A stretch of DNA of 64,000 nucleotides, taken from the NCBI RefSeq assembly GCF_012271785.1, contig NZ_JAAWVT010000013.1, positions 26,351 to 90,350 on the forward strand, given 5' to 3'. The notes beneath the pieces are model-generated. The model did not search any database, was not told the origin of the DNA, and saw only the letters and a list, made by a program, of their open reading frames with translations. The position numbers and the translations under genes are program-made. Origin of the DNA: Paeniglutamicibacter terrestris. GTDB lineage: Bacteria > Actinomycetota > Actinomycetes > Actinomycetales > Micrococcaceae. Positions within the stretch are counted from its first letter, which is position 1; each line of letters begins with the position of its first letter. Below, piece after piece: positions 16,848 to 25,822 of this stretch.

Positions 16848-18677
16848 TTAGGCGCCCAAGCGCTCCTTCAGACCGTCAAGCTCGCCGCGCAGCGATACGG
16901 GCAGTGCCTCGCCGAACTTGGCGTACCACTCCTCGATGCTGGCCAGCTCGGTGTCCCATTCGTCCTTGTCCACGGCCACTGCCGCTTCAACCTCGGCTGG
17001 GGTCATATCCAGTCCGGTCAGGTCAATCGAATCGCCGGTCGGTACGAAGCCGATCGGGGTCTCCACGGCGTCTGCCTTGCCCTCGATGCGATCGATGGCC
17101 CACTTCAGCACGCGGGAGTTGTCCCCGAATCCGGGCCAAGCGAAGCCGCCTTCGGCATTACGTCGGAACCAGTTGACCAAGAAGATCTTGGGCAGGCGTT
17201 CCGGGTTGGCCTTGGACTCGATCGAATCCCAGTGGTTGAGGTAGTCACCGGCGTTGTAGCCAATGAACGGAAGCATGGCCATCGGGTCGCGGCGAACCAC
17301 GCCAACGGCACCGGCTGCTGCTGCAGTGGTTTCCGAGGACAGGGTGGAACCCATGAAGATGCCGTTGGTCCAGCTACGTGCCTGAGTCACCAAAGGAATG
17401 GTGGTCTTGCGACGTCCGCCGAAGAGAATCGCGTGGATCTCTACGCCATCCGGGCTGTAGTACTCCTGGGCCAGCATATCGACCTGTGAGATCGGCGTGC
17501 AGAAACGCGAGTTCGGGTGTGCGGCGGGGCGGCCCGAATCCGGGGTCCAGTCATTGCCCAACCAGTCGGTCAGGTGTGCCGGAGCTTCATCCGTCATACC
17601 TTCCCACCACACGCCACCTTCGTCGGTGAGTGCCACGTTGGTGAAGATCGAGTTGCCCTTGGTGATAGCGCGCATGGCGTTGGGGTTGGTGGACCAGCCG
17701 GTACCCGGTGCGACGCCGAAGAGGCCGTATTCCGGGTTAACGCCGCGAAGCTCGCCTTCCTTGCCGATGCGCATCCAGTTAATGTCATCGCCCAGGGTCT
17801 CTGCCTTCCAACCATCAATGGTCGGGTCCAAGAGAGCCAGGTTGGTCTTGCCACAGGCCGACGGGAAGGCCGCTGCTACGTTGTAGCTCTTGCCTTCCGG
17901 GTTGGTGAGCTTAAGGATGAGCATGTGCTCGGCCAGCCAGCCCTCGTCGCGAGCCATCACCGAGGCGATGCGCAGCGCGTAGCACTTCTTGCCCAGCAAT
18001 GCGTTTCCGCCGTAGCCCGAGCCGTAGGACCAGATGGAGCGCTCCTCGGGGAAGTGAACAATCCACTTCTCCGCGTTGCACGGCCATGCGACATCTTCCT
18101 GGCCATCAGCCAGTGGGGCGCCAACGGAGTGCAGTGCCGGAACGAAGAACGCGTCTTCGGTTTCCATCTTGCGCAACACATCATCGCCAATGCGAGCCAT
18201 GATGCGCATGGAGGTGACCACGTAGGCGGAGTCAGTAAGCTCCACGCCGTACTGCGGCGCTTCGGCATCAAGCGGACCCATGACAAACGGGATGACGTAC
18301 ATGGTGCGACCACGCATGGCACCGTCGAAGATCCCGGTCAGCATGGACTTCATCTTGACTGGTTCTTCCCAGTTATTGGTGAAGCCTGCATCCTTCTTGT
18401 CTTCGGAGCAGATGAAGGTACGCTCCTCAACGCGGGCCACATCTTTGGGGTCCGAGAAGGCAGCGAAGGAATTCGGGAACGTAGGATCCGTGAGCTTCTG
18501 CAGCGTGCCGGACTTAACCAGCTCGGCGGTGAGGCGATCATTCTCCTCCTGCGAGCCGTCTACCCAATAGACATGGTCAGGCTTCGTCAGTTCCGCGACT
18601 TCCTGCACCCAAGCGGCTAGCTTTGCGTGCGTGGTCGGTGCTGCGTCGATGACCTTCTGGTCCGAGCTCTCGCTCAT
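16848..18677 (-). CDS. pckG: Phosphoenolpyruvate carboxykinase (GTP)
   Basis: 609 residues, the usual size for the GTP-dependent enzyme. Visible motifs are the P-loop with reactive cysteine [11 protein letters not shown] (near residue 275), the substrate loop [20 protein letters not shown] and the C-terminal [19 protein letters not shown]. It makes PEP from oxaloacetate and GTP, the first committed gluconeogenic step. GGAGGG 7 nt before ATG 18677 decides the start; an 18-codon longer reading is disfavoured. A terminator-like hairpin pointing toward this gene lies at 18794-18813, inside its upstream region. Confidence 0.97.
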   Translation of the reverse strand: MSESSDQKVIDAAPTTHAKLAAWVQEVAELTKPDHVYWVDGSQEENDRLTAELVKSGTLQKLTDPTFPNSFAAFSDPKDVARVEERTFICSEDKKDAGFTNNWEEPVKMKSMLTGIFDGAMRGRTMYVIPFVMGPLDAEAPQYGVELTDSAYVVTSMRIMARIGDDVLRKMETEDAFFVPALHSVGAPLADGQEDVAWPCNAEKWIVHFPEERSIWSYGSGYGGNALLGKKCYALRIASVMARDEGWLAEHMLILKLTNPEGKSYNVAAAFPSACGKTNLALLDPTIDGWKAETLGDDINWMRIGKEGELRGVNPEYGLFGVAPGTGWSTNPNAMRAITKGNSIFTNVALTDEGGVWWEGMTDEAPAHLTDWLGNDWTPDSGRPAAHPNSRFCTPISQVDMLAQEYYSPDGVEIHAILFGGRRKTTIPLVTQARSWTNGIFMGSTLSSETTAAAAGAVGVVRRDPMAMLPFIGYNAGDYLNHWDSIESKANPERLPKIFLVNWFRRNAEGGFAWPGFGDNSRVLKWAIDRIEGKADAVETPIGFVPTGDSIDLTGLDMTPAEVEAAVAVDKDEWDTELASIEEWYAKFGEALPVSLRGELDGLKERLGA

Positions 18678-18793
18678 GTCCATTCCCTCCATTGGGCTGA
18701 ATTTGCAATATGTCGATGCTACGGGGGCCAAGGTCGCGGCCTCCTGTGATCCAGATCGCCCAATTTCCTCTTTTGTGATTTAGTTTCAACAAA

Positions 18794-18813
18794 AAGCCCG
18801 ACTTTTCGGGCTT
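18794..18813 (-). terminator. Intrinsic terminator pointing toward pckG
   Basis: On the minus strand AAGCCCGA-AAAG-TCGGGCTT is followed by TTTGTTG. No minus-strand gene precedes it, so it is either the end of a small RNA or an attenuator in the pckG leader, 117 nt before its ATG. Confidence 0.65.
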
Positions 18814-18915
18814 CGGGCAGGAGTTCACCGAGGCCTTAAGTGACGAAGGACACGTAGACCGGTATACTTCATGGAACGTGACCTAACGACACACCGCACG
18901 AAGTGCCAACGGATT

Positions 18916-18943
18916 TTGCACGAGGCCCATTCGTCTGTATAGT
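18916..18943 (+). promoter_or_regulatory. Promoter of tRNA-Arg copy 1
   Basis: TTGCAC and TATAGT separated by 16 nt. TATAGT and the following TTCGAGGTCGA leader are repeated before the second tRNA-Arg copy, which supports their being functional. Confidence 0.65.
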
Positions 18944-18986
18944 TATTCGAGGTCGAACCGCAAGGTTGCTACCAAAATAAGAATAT

Positions 18987-19063
18987 GCGCCCATAGCTCA
19001 GCTGGATAGAGCATCTGTCTACGGAACAGAAGGTCAGGGGTTCGAATCCCTTTGGGCGCACCA
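18987..19063 (+). tRNA. tRNA-Arg (anticodon ACG), copy 1
   Basis: Acceptor GCGCCCA/TGGGCGC, anticodon loop CTACGGA, T-loop TTCGAAT and an encoded CCA. The 77-nt gene is identical to the copy at 28734-28810. Confidence 0.97.
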
Positions 19064-19067
19064 AATG

Positions 19068-19095
19068 AAAAAGCCACGAGAAATCGTGGCTTTTT
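19068..19095 (+). terminator. Intrinsic terminator after tRNA-Arg copy 1
   Basis: AAAAAGCCACGA-GAAA-TCGTGGCTTTTT, a 12-bp stem with a T-run. Copy 2 has the same hairpin with compensatory base changes. Confidence 0.93.
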
Positions 19096-19216
19096 GCATG
19101 TCACGTAGACCAACTCAACAGCGCGAATCTGAAAGCGGTGTTTGGGGTGAAACGACCCGCTGGCGCGTTAATCGCCACAACTTGCACGCCCGCTTATTCT
19201 CTACTTGACTTGATTC

Positions 19217-19687
19217 ATGCAGACCCCATTCGAGCTCAGGGCAGCCACAGAATCCGACGCACAATGGATTGCTGAGTTACGTGCGGTCGTGCTGAAAAAT
19301 GATCTTGAACGCCTCGATCGCTACGATCCCGTGCGTGTGCGCCAACGCTTTCTCAACGAATTCCGGCCCGAGCACACGAAGATCATCACATTGGATGGAC
19401 TTGCTGCGGGAAGCCTCGCCCTGCGGCCAACCTCAGATAGTCAATGGCTCGAACACTTCTACATCGATCCGCAGCATCAGGGCAAGGGACTGGGCGGTTC
19501 GGTACTGGCCGACCTCATGCGGCGGCATGCCGATACTCGCCCCTTCCGCCTCAACGTGCTGGCAGGAAGCCCGGCACAGCGGCTTTATCTACGCCACGGT
19601 TTTGTTGTTGATACCTCGGACCCCATAGACGTTTTCATGGTTGCCCGTGGACTCACTCCGCGAAGACCCGTAACGCCCACCTGTTGA
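19217..19687 (+). CDS. GNAT-family N-acetyltransferase
   Basis: 156 residues with the acetyl-CoA-binding motif A, FYIDPQHQGKGLGGSVLADL (residues about 86-105), and motif B region LNVLAGSPAQRLYLRHGFVV (about 116-135). It would move an acetyl group from acetyl-CoA to an amine; the acceptor is unknown. No Shine-Dalgarno is obvious before ATG 19217. It is the first gene inside the tRNA-Arg-bounded segment and is monocistronic. Confidence 0.88.
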   Translation: MQTPFELRAATESDAQWIAELRAVVLKNDLERLDRYDPVRVRQRFLNEFRPEHTKIITLDGLAAGSLALRPTSDSQWLEHFYIDPQHQGKGLGGSVLADLMRRHADTRPFRLNVLAGSPAQRLYLRHGFVVDTSDPIDVFMVARGLTPRRPVTPTC

Positions 19688-19743
19688 TACGACGGGGTGC
19701 GAGGATGGCATCATGGTCATCAAACGAAGAAACGGGATGAGCA

Positions 19744-20427
19744 ATGGCCTCAATTTTTGAATTGGCATTAGGCGACGACTTTCATCGTCTGCATCCGATG
19801 CTCCAGAAGCGTTTCGGCGTTGATGTGGAATCCGGTTATGCCTGTATTGGCAGCGGAGTCTTTACGGAGGTACGGCGCGGGGCTTGGTGGACGTTGCCCT
19901 TTCTGGCACTAGGCGCCTACCGCAACATCTTGTTTCCGGATCAGGGAAATAACATCCGCTTCACCATCGAAAACTATCCCTACCTCGACGGGTTTTCCCG
20001 ACCTACCGTTACTTTTGTTCGGACCCTCAACGTTTCACGTTCCAAAAAGCGCCGCTTCGATGCCACGATGGTGTACAGCCCGCAACGGGGCCGGATTGTT
20101 GACTACCTTGGCACACACCAGCATCTGGCCACCGATCTCATGCTCGACGTCCTGGCAGATGGAACTCTTCACTTACAGACCACTGCCCAGCGCTTCTATG
20201 AGGGTCCTCTGGCATTCACGTTTCCTGCCGCTTTCACCGGCACGGCAGATTTATACGAGAGCTTTGATGATCAACGAGGCGTCTTCACCGTACAGATGCA
20301 GGTACGTAATCCTCACTTCGGATTCCTTTTCGGCTACCGCGGCGAGTTCACCTGCACGTTTCCCTCGCTAGTCGAGGCACCCATCCCGCAGGCGCTAAAA
20401 CCGCTGAGGGAAGAACTGCGCGACTAG
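19744..20427 (+). CDS. DUF4166 domain protein
   Basis: 227 residues. The opening (ELALGDDFHRLHPMLQKRFG), the central TFVRTLNVSRSKKRRFDATM and the C-terminal NPHFGFLFGYRGEFTCTF match DUF4166 as I remember it: often a free-standing protein, or fused to saccharopine-dehydrogenase-like proteins. No membrane segment. The start at ATG 19744 follows AACGGGATGAGC with a plausible GGGATGAG ribosome site. The function is unknown. Confidence 0.8.
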   Translation: MASIFELALGDDFHRLHPMLQKRFGVDVESGYACIGSGVFTEVRRGAWWTLPFLALGAYRNILFPDQGNNIRFTIENYPYLDGFSRPTVTFVRTLNVSRSKKRRFDATMVYSPQRGRIVDYLGTHQHLATDLMLDVLADGTLHLQTTAQRFYEGPLAFTFPAAFTGTADLYESFDDQRGVFTVQMQVRNPHFGFLFGYRGEFTCTFPSLVEAPIPQALKPLREELRD

Positions 20428-20524
20428 CCGCCGTTCCCCTCACTCCAGTGTCTTGCCGTTACAGTCCAGCAACTCCTGTGCACCATGAGTCGGGCTAATG
20501 TTTCCGCTGAAAGTTCAGGCTCAA

Positions 20525-20561
20525 TACATCAGCACCCGGTTCTAATAGGGGCGCTGATGTA
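20525..20561 (-). terminator. Hairpin downstream of the DUF1801 gene
   Basis: TACATCAGC and GCTGATGTA pair around a 19-nt loop containing CACCC/GGGGCG. It lies 12 nt past the stop of the minus-strand gene. Confidence 0.6.
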
Positions 20562-20572
20562 CCGTCGGGAGG

Positions 20573-20989
20573 CTAAGCCCTGTTCACTGCCTTCTTGAGC
20601 AGTTCCACAAGGCGGTCCTGATCCGCTGCGCTCAGCTCGGTGACGGCGAAGGAGGTCGGCCACAAGTTGCCTTCGTCCAGCATGGCGTCGGGCTGGAAAC
20701 CAATGGTCGCATAGCGCACCTTGAACTTGGCGGCGCTTTGGAAAAACACCACAACCTTGCCCTCTGCGTTGGCATAGGCAGGCATTCCGTACCACGTCTT
20801 CGCACCCAAATCGGTGTTCTTCTGGACCATCTGGTGCAGGGTCTCGGCCAGTTCTTTGTCCGTGCCGGTCATCTCGGCAATCGCGCCGAGGCAGGCCGCC
20901 TCCAGATCTGCACCTAGCTTTGCGGCCTTTGCTTCTGCCGCTGCGGCACGCATCGCTGCCTTTTCCTCTTTACTGAAGGTGGTGCTCAT
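20573..20989 (-). CDS. DUF1801/YdhG-like protein
   Basis: 138 residues. It begins with a lysine/alanine-rich helix (FSKEEKAAMRAAAAEAKAAK), then KTWYGMPAYANAEGKVVVFF and FKVRYATIGF, the core of the DUF1801 fold (a small SufE/frataxin-like alpha/beta fold). Relatives are called iron-chaperone-like, without firm proof. AAAGGAAA 5 nt before ATG 20989 selects this start over 21025. Monocistronic. Confidence 0.82.
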   Translation of the reverse strand: MSTTFSKEEKAAMRAAAAEAKAAKLGADLEAACLGAIAEMTGTDKELAETLHQMVQKNTDLGAKTWYGMPAYANAEGKVVVFFQSAAKFKVRYATIGFQPDAMLDEGNLWPTSFAVTELSAADQDRLVELLKKAVNRA

Positions 20990-21230
20990 GGTGTTTCCTT
21001 TCATTGGTTTGCTCTTGAGATTCACTCTAGGCGCACAGGGCCCGGGACTGCTTCTTGAATCCTGCTCAACCTGGACAGGGCGTGCTCGGCGCGGGGAGCG
21101 TCAACCCGCATCCGGGTTTGGTCTCTTAGGTAAAGATGACCACTAACGACGTTGGTAACAGTTCGGTTGGACACCCGGCGAGCGCCGCCACGTTTTTTGA
21201 TTCCTGGGGCTCCTGAGAGCCGCTTCAGCT

Positions 21231-22244
21231 CTACCATCTGTTGCGCATCTCCTCGGCCCAGCCGAGCAGCCCCGCGATCTGGATCCGGCGCTCCCCCACC
21301 TGCACCCACCCGGAGTAGTGGCCAAAGCATTGGTGACCACGACTTCCGAACACCACCAGCTCGGTGCTACTGCTTCTGTCCCAGAATGGTTCAAATTTCA
21401 GCTGGACGCTCTCCCCGGTAATGCTCCACGGTGCCAACCAGTCGGAGGTGTTGTACTGCCAATCGAGTTCTTCGCTGATCTTGTGAAGCGTTCCGTCGAT
21501 AAGGAGGGAATTCTCCGTGGATCCGCTGCCATCGGTCCATTTGCCACCTATTTGAAGACCGAGCGTTTCGCCGTTCAGCTTCCCGGACGCGGCACCCCAG
21601 TTCCATGTCATTTTGTAGGGCCAGCGTCCACGCCCGTGATCGAGCACTGCCCAGCTCTCGCCCTCGGGGATCTCGTGGCGGGTACCCGCTATCTCAAGCC
21701 AACCCGTGGCGGGTCTTGCTACATCTTTGAGCGTGTATTGAAAGCGGTTTTTGGAGAAGGGAACCACCACGCCCAAGGCTTGGTGGCCTGCCGGACGATG
21801 CGCCATCATCTCAAATGAGACCCCTGAAGCATTCGCACGCAACTGAGTGCCGCCGGGCACCTCGTCGATGGCGATCCGCAATTTCTTAGTGGTCGCCCGG
21901 GCGGGGCCTGCCCCGGCCGAGGCAGGAAGCTTGGCGGTACCGGCCAGTGGAGCGACGGCATCGCGTTCCAGGACCTTGCCTGTTGACCGTTCGTACACCA
22001 TGACCGCATGCACTGCCGCATAGTCGAGCGATGAGACCGTGAGGGCAATGATGTACTCGGGCGTCGTAACTGCCCAATACTCCCAGCGCTTGTTCCTCCC
22101 CCACGCGATACGGCCGGCACCAATGCCGGAGGTATCGTGAAGCGGTGTTCGGCTGAATCCGACGGCGTCCGGGTTCAGTGTTCCGTCGGCTCGCAGTAGG
22201 ACGACGGGCTCGGTAATTTCCCGTTCCACCAACATTTTGCTCAT
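21231..22244 (-). CDS. DUF2804 domain protein
   Basis: 337 residues. It has the features of DUF2804: an early acidic/hydrophobic start (EREITEPVVLLRADGTLNPD), the central WAVLDHGRGRWPYKMTWNWG and GLQIGGKWTDGSGSTENSLL, and the end FGHYSGWVQV. This looks like a lipocalin-like beta-barrel related to tocopherol-cyclase or AttH-type proteins (inference). No signal peptide. GAGGAA 5 nt before ATG 22244 decides the start; a 45-residue longer reading has no ribosome site. The function is unknown. Confidence 0.83.
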   Translation of the reverse strand: MSKMLVEREITEPVVLLRADGTLNPDAVGFSRTPLHDTSGIGAGRIAWGRNKRWEYWAVTTPEYIIALTVSSLDYAAVHAVMVYERSTGKVLERDAVAPLAGTAKLPASAGAGPARATTKKLRIAIDEVPGGTQLRANASGVSFEMMAHRPAGHQALGVVVPFSKNRFQYTLKDVARPATGWLEIAGTRHEIPEGESWAVLDHGRGRWPYKMTWNWGAASGKLNGETLGLQIGGKWTDGSGSTENSLLIDGTLHKISEELDWQYNTSDWLAPWSITGESVQLKFEPFWDRSSSTELVVFGSRGHQCFGHYSGWVQVGERRIQIAGLLGWAEEMRNRW

Positions 22245-22396
22245 GGGTTCCTCGTCTTTTGAAGCACGTGCTGAGGAGCTAGTGGTCCCGTTTAACGCGG
22301 CAAAGCGGCGGCCATTTTCGTTATTGGCCTTGCGCATTAGCAAGACGCAAGTCATGAATACGCTTCCGCCATAGGTCAACAGCCCCTTGCCTTCGA

Positions 22397-23410
22397 CTAG
22401 TGCGAACCGCGCTTGATCAGCACCGTGTTAATGATGGTGCGCTCGGGGACTTGGCCGCCGGCGATCAGCGTGACCAGTAGCTGGGCCATCATGGCGCCCT
22501 GGCGCTCGGCCGGTTGCTCGATGGTGGTCAGCGGCGGTGAAGCACTTTGCGCATACGAGTCGTTATCGACAGTGGTGATCGAAATGTCTTCCGGCACCCG
22601 GATACCGCGCTCATGGAGGATCTTCAGCGCTCCAAAGGCCATCTGAGCGCTGGCAATGAAAATCCCGTCAATATCCACTCCCCGCTCGAGCAGGGAAATC
22701 ATCGCCGCTTCACCACCCGGTGGGGTGAAGTCGCCATATTCAATCAGATCCGTTGCCAGTCCCACGGGCTCCAAAGCTTCCCGCCAACCCTGGAGCCGGT
22801 CCTGCCCGGCACCCATGTTTTGCGGACCAGCAATCGTGGCGACCCTGCTGCGTCCGGATTCCAGGATGGTGCGTGTTGCGGTGGTGGCAGCGGCGACATT
22901 GTCCACGTCAACCACGTGCAGTTCGCCGCTTTCATTACTCATGGGCCTGCCACCAAAGACCATCGGCAGTGAGCCGGCAAGTTCCACATAGGAACGGTCA
23001 TCACTGTGGTGCGAAAGGATCAGCGCGCCATCCACATTGCCTCCGCGAAGGTAGCGTCCGGTCTTGGCGGGGTCGGCCTCGGTGGCAATCAACAAGGTGA
23101 GAGTGAACTCGGTGTCGGCCAGGTACATGGCAGCGCCTTGAATGACGGTGGCGAAATAGGGGTCCGAGAAGAACTTGGCCGCGTTTTCCGGGATGACTAG
23201 GGCAATGGAATTGGTTCGCCCATTGGCCAGTGAGCGCGCGGCCCTATTGGGAACGTACTTGAGTTCGGCAATGGCCTTATTGACCTGCTCGTTGACCTCG
23301 GCGCTGACCTTGGTGGAGCCATTTACGACGCGAGACACCGTGGCGCGCGAGACCCCCGCCCGGGCAGCCACCAATTCCAGCGTTGGCTGTGGTTTAGCGC
23401 TCTCGCCCAT
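22397..23410 (-). CDS. LacI-family transcriptional regulator of the beta-glucoside operon
   Basis: 337 residues. The N-terminal HTH is TLELVAARAGVSRATVSRVVNGS (shown here only as the family LacI helix, residues about 10-31), followed by the hinge YVPNRAARSLA and a periplasmic-binding-like effector domain (about 65-337). It sits 97 nt downstream of the GH1 gene in the same direction, behind a hairpin. The three TGAGAGCGCTCTCA-type palindromes at 28386-28487 have the central GAGCGCTC typical of LacI/CelR operators, so this protein is the likely repressor, induced by a beta-glucoside. Confidence 0.9.
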   Translation of the reverse strand: MGESAKPQPTLELVAARAGVSRATVSRVVNGSTKVSAEVNEQVNKAIAELKYVPNRAARSLANGRTNSIALVIPENAAKFFSDPYFATVIQGAAMYLADTEFTLTLLIATEADPAKTGRYLRGGNVDGALILSHHSDDRSYVELAGSLPMVFGGRPMSNESGELHVVDVDNVAAATTATRTILESGRSRVATIAGPQNMGAGQDRLQGWREALEPVGLATDLIEYGDFTPPGGEAAMISLLERGVDIDGIFIASAQMAFGALKILHERGIRVPEDISITTVDNDSYAQSASPPLTTIEQPAERQGAMMAQLLVTLIAGGQVPERTIINTVLIKRGSH

Positions 23411-23471
23411 TCGCTTTTCCCACTTTCGCTGTCAACTACCGGCTCGACTCTTCCGTCACGGCGACGGAGAA

Positions 23472-23502
23472 ATGCCGCGGAACACGAAGTATTCCGCGGC
23501 AT
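23472..23502 (-). terminator. Hairpin between the GH1 gene and lacI
   Basis: ATGCCGCGGAA and TTCCGCGGCAT are a perfect 11-bp stem just after the GH1 stop. It may partly separate lacI expression from the operon. Confidence 0.75.
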
Positions 23503-23507
23503 CCGGT

Positions 23508-24926
23508 TTATGCCAGTGTACGACTCGCCGCGATCAGCTTGCCGTAGGCAAGCCCACTGTCCTTAATGGTTCTCTCCTGCGTGTCATAGTCCACCCTGAC
23601 AATGCCGAAGCGTTTGGCGTATCCCCACGCCCACTCGAAGTTATCCAGCAGCGACCAGACGAAGTAGCCACGGACATCCACCCCGTCTTCGATGGCCTCG
23701 GCAACGGCTCCAATGTGGTCAAGGATGTAGGCCGCGCGCTCGTTATCTGCCACGGAACCGTCCGCTTCCACGGTGTCCTCATAGGCCGCCCCATTTTCGG
23801 TGATGTACAGCGGGGGCAGATTTGAATAGTCGGCCTTCAACCGGTTCAGCAAGGTGCGCAGTCCCGCGGGGTTCACTTCCCAGCCCATGGCGGTCAGCGG
23901 CAGGTCCCGGGCGGGGAAGGAGACATGTTCGCTGCCGACAAACGGCGAGCTCTTGGGACTATTGGTGGGAACGACTGCCGGGGCAGCCTGTGCCGAGACA
24001 GGGTGACCGCTGACACTGTCATCGTGATAGTGATTCACACCCAAGAAATCGATGGGTTGGTGAATGGCAGCCAAATCACCGGGCTTAATGAGTTCGGCCA
24101 GACCGTACTCTTTCACGTCCTCGAGCAAGTCCGCGGGGTAGGAACCACGCAGAATCGGGTCAAGGTACATGCGGTTCCACAGGGCATCGATGCGCCGGGC
24201 GGCATCCAGATCCACCGGATCGTTCGGATCATTCGGCACGGCGTTAGTCAGGTTCAATGTAATGCCGATCTTTTCCACCCCGAGCCCGCGCAACTCGGAC
24301 GTGGCAAGGCCATGGGCCAAATGCTGATGATGCATCGCTGCCAGTGCTGCACGTGGTTCGCGGCGACCCGGCGCATGTTCACCTGCCGCATAGCCGATCA
24401 GTGAGGAACAAAGCGGTTCATTAAATGTCGTCCAGTGCGTGACGCGGTCCCCGAGCACGCCGTGGACCGCCTGAGCATATTCCACAAAGCGATAGGCGGT
24501 GTCGCGGTGGGCCCAGCCACCACGCTCCTCCAAAGCCTGTGGAAGATCCCAGTGATAGAGGGTCAGCCACGGCAGGATGTTGGCTTCCAACAGCTCATCA
24601 ACGAGGCGGCTGTAGAAATCCAGCCCCTTGGCATTAACGCTTCCGCCGCCGGGAACCACTCGAGCCCACGATGTGGAGAACCGGTAAGAATCCAGCCCCA
24701 GGTTCTTCATGATGCCCACGTCTTCGGTGTACCGGTGGTAGTGGTCAACCGCCACTTCCAGATGATCACCACCGGCAATGGCGTTGGGTACGCGGGCGAA
24801 GGCATCCCAAATGGAATCCTCCTTGCCGTCAAGGTGTGCCGCGCCTTCGATCTGCGCTGCGGCCGTTGCGGATCCCCAAAGGAATCCCGAGGGCCATGAA
24901 AAGTCGTGCAATTTGTTGATGCTCAT
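23508..24926 (-). CDS. GH1 beta-glucosidase
   Basis: 472 residues, full length for family GH1. It begins with FLWGSATAAAQIEGA. The acid/base glutamate is in TFNEPLC (near residue 168) and the nucleophile in LYITENGAAYED (near 377). The C-terminal GYFVWSLLDNFEWAWGYAKRFG is the aglycone/subsite signature. There is no signal peptide, so it hydrolyses imported beta-glucosides such as cellobiose in the cytoplasm. Its ATG overlaps the upstream permease stop by one base (TAATG), so translation is coupled to the transporter. Confidence 0.95.
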   Translation of the reverse strand: MSINKLHDFSWPSGFLWGSATAAAQIEGAAHLDGKEDSIWDAFARVPNAIAGGDHLEVAVDHYHRYTEDVGIMKNLGLDSYRFSTSWARVVPGGGSVNAKGLDFYSRLVDELLEANILPWLTLYHWDLPQALEERGGWAHRDTAYRFVEYAQAVHGVLGDRVTHWTTFNEPLCSSLIGYAAGEHAPGRREPRAALAAMHHQHLAHGLATSELRGLGVEKIGITLNLTNAVPNDPNDPVDLDAARRIDALWNRMYLDPILRGSYPADLLEDVKEYGLAELIKPGDLAAIHQPIDFLGVNHYHDDSVSGHPVSAQAAPAVVPTNSPKSSPFVGSEHVSFPARDLPLTAMGWEVNPAGLRTLLNRLKADYSNLPPLYITENGAAYEDTVEADGSVADNERAAYILDHIGAVAEAIEDGVDVRGYFVWSLLDNFEWAWGYAKRFGIVRVDYDTQERTIKDSGLAYGKLIAASRTLA

Positions 24927-25822
24927 TAGCCTTTTACTGCTCCTGCCATGATTCCCGAAACAAGTTGTTTGCCGGCCACTACGAAGAGCAGCAACAGCGG
25001 GATGGTGGCCATCACGGCACCTGCCATCACGATGGTGTGGTCAACGTACTTGGCTGATTGCAGTTGGCTCAGGGCCACCTGCAACGTTGGATTTTGCGGT
25101 GCTACCAGCAGTGGCCAGAGGTAGTCGGTCCAGGCCGTCATGAAGGTGAACAGACCCAGGATCGCCATCGCCGGACGTGCCGCGGGGACGCCCACATGCC
25201 AGAAGGTCTGGATCATGCTGGCTCCGTCAACACGCGCCGCCTCGATCAATTCGTCCGGGATGACATCCACTAAATACTGGCGCATAAAGAACACGCCGAA
25301 CGCGGTGACCAGCGTCGGAACCATGATGGCCCCCAGAGATCCAGTCCAGCCGAACTGCTTCATCATCATGAACAGCGGGATGATGCCCAGCTGTGTTGGC
25401 ACGGCCAGGGTCGCGATCACAAAGACCATCAGTCCCTGTTTGCCGCGAAAGCGCAGTTTCGCGAAGGAGTAGCCGGCGAGCGTGGAGAATCCGACAACCG
25501 AAATCGTGATGATGCTCGAAACGATAATGCTGTTGCCCAGGGCTGACCAGAAGTCGATGGTCGTGAAGACCTCCGAGACGTTGGACAAGAAGGCCTCGCC
25601 GGGGAAGATGGGCGGCAACGAACCTTCAAAGGCGCCGCCGGAGCTGGATCCTGTGACAAATGACCACCACAACGGGTATGCCCCGCCGAGGAAGAAGGCG
25701 AGCAACAAGCCATAGGTGAGAAAGCCTGGCCGCCGGTCCAGACCGAAGGAACGCTTGCGTCCCGGTTTGGCCGGTACAACGTTGCTATTTTTAGCCGGGG
25801 GTATCGCGGTTTTTAGGCTCAT
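24926..25822 (-). CDS. Carbohydrate ABC transporter permease, MalG type
   Basis: 298 residues with six predicted membrane helices and the cytoplasmic EAA loop ELIEAARVDGASMIQTFWHV (near residue 190) that docks on the ATPase. The first helix is FLTYGLLLAFFLGGAYPLWW. It pairs with the upstream permease. GGAGC lies before ATG 25822, overlapping the upstream stop by 4 nt. Confidence 0.93.
   Translation of the reverse strand: MSLKTAIPPAKNSNVVPAKPGRKRSFGLDRRPGFLTYGLLLAFFLGGAYPLWWSFVTGSSSGGAFEGSLPPIFPGEAFLSNVSEVFTTIDFWSALGNSIIVSSIITISVVGFSTLAGYSFAKLRFRGKQGLMVFVIATLAVPTQLGIIPLFMMMKQFGWTGSLGAIMVPTLVTAFGVFFMRQYLVDVIPDELIEAARVDGASMIQTFWHVGVPAARPAMAILGLFTFMTAWTDYLWPLLVAPQNPTLQVALSQLQSAKYVDHTIVMAGAVMATIPLLLLFVVAGKQLVSGIMAGAVKG

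Noticed and set aside
17517..18620. Long plus-strand open frame of 367 codons inside pckG
   Set aside because: Antisense shadow of a conserved enzyme; high-GC codon bias keeps the frame open.
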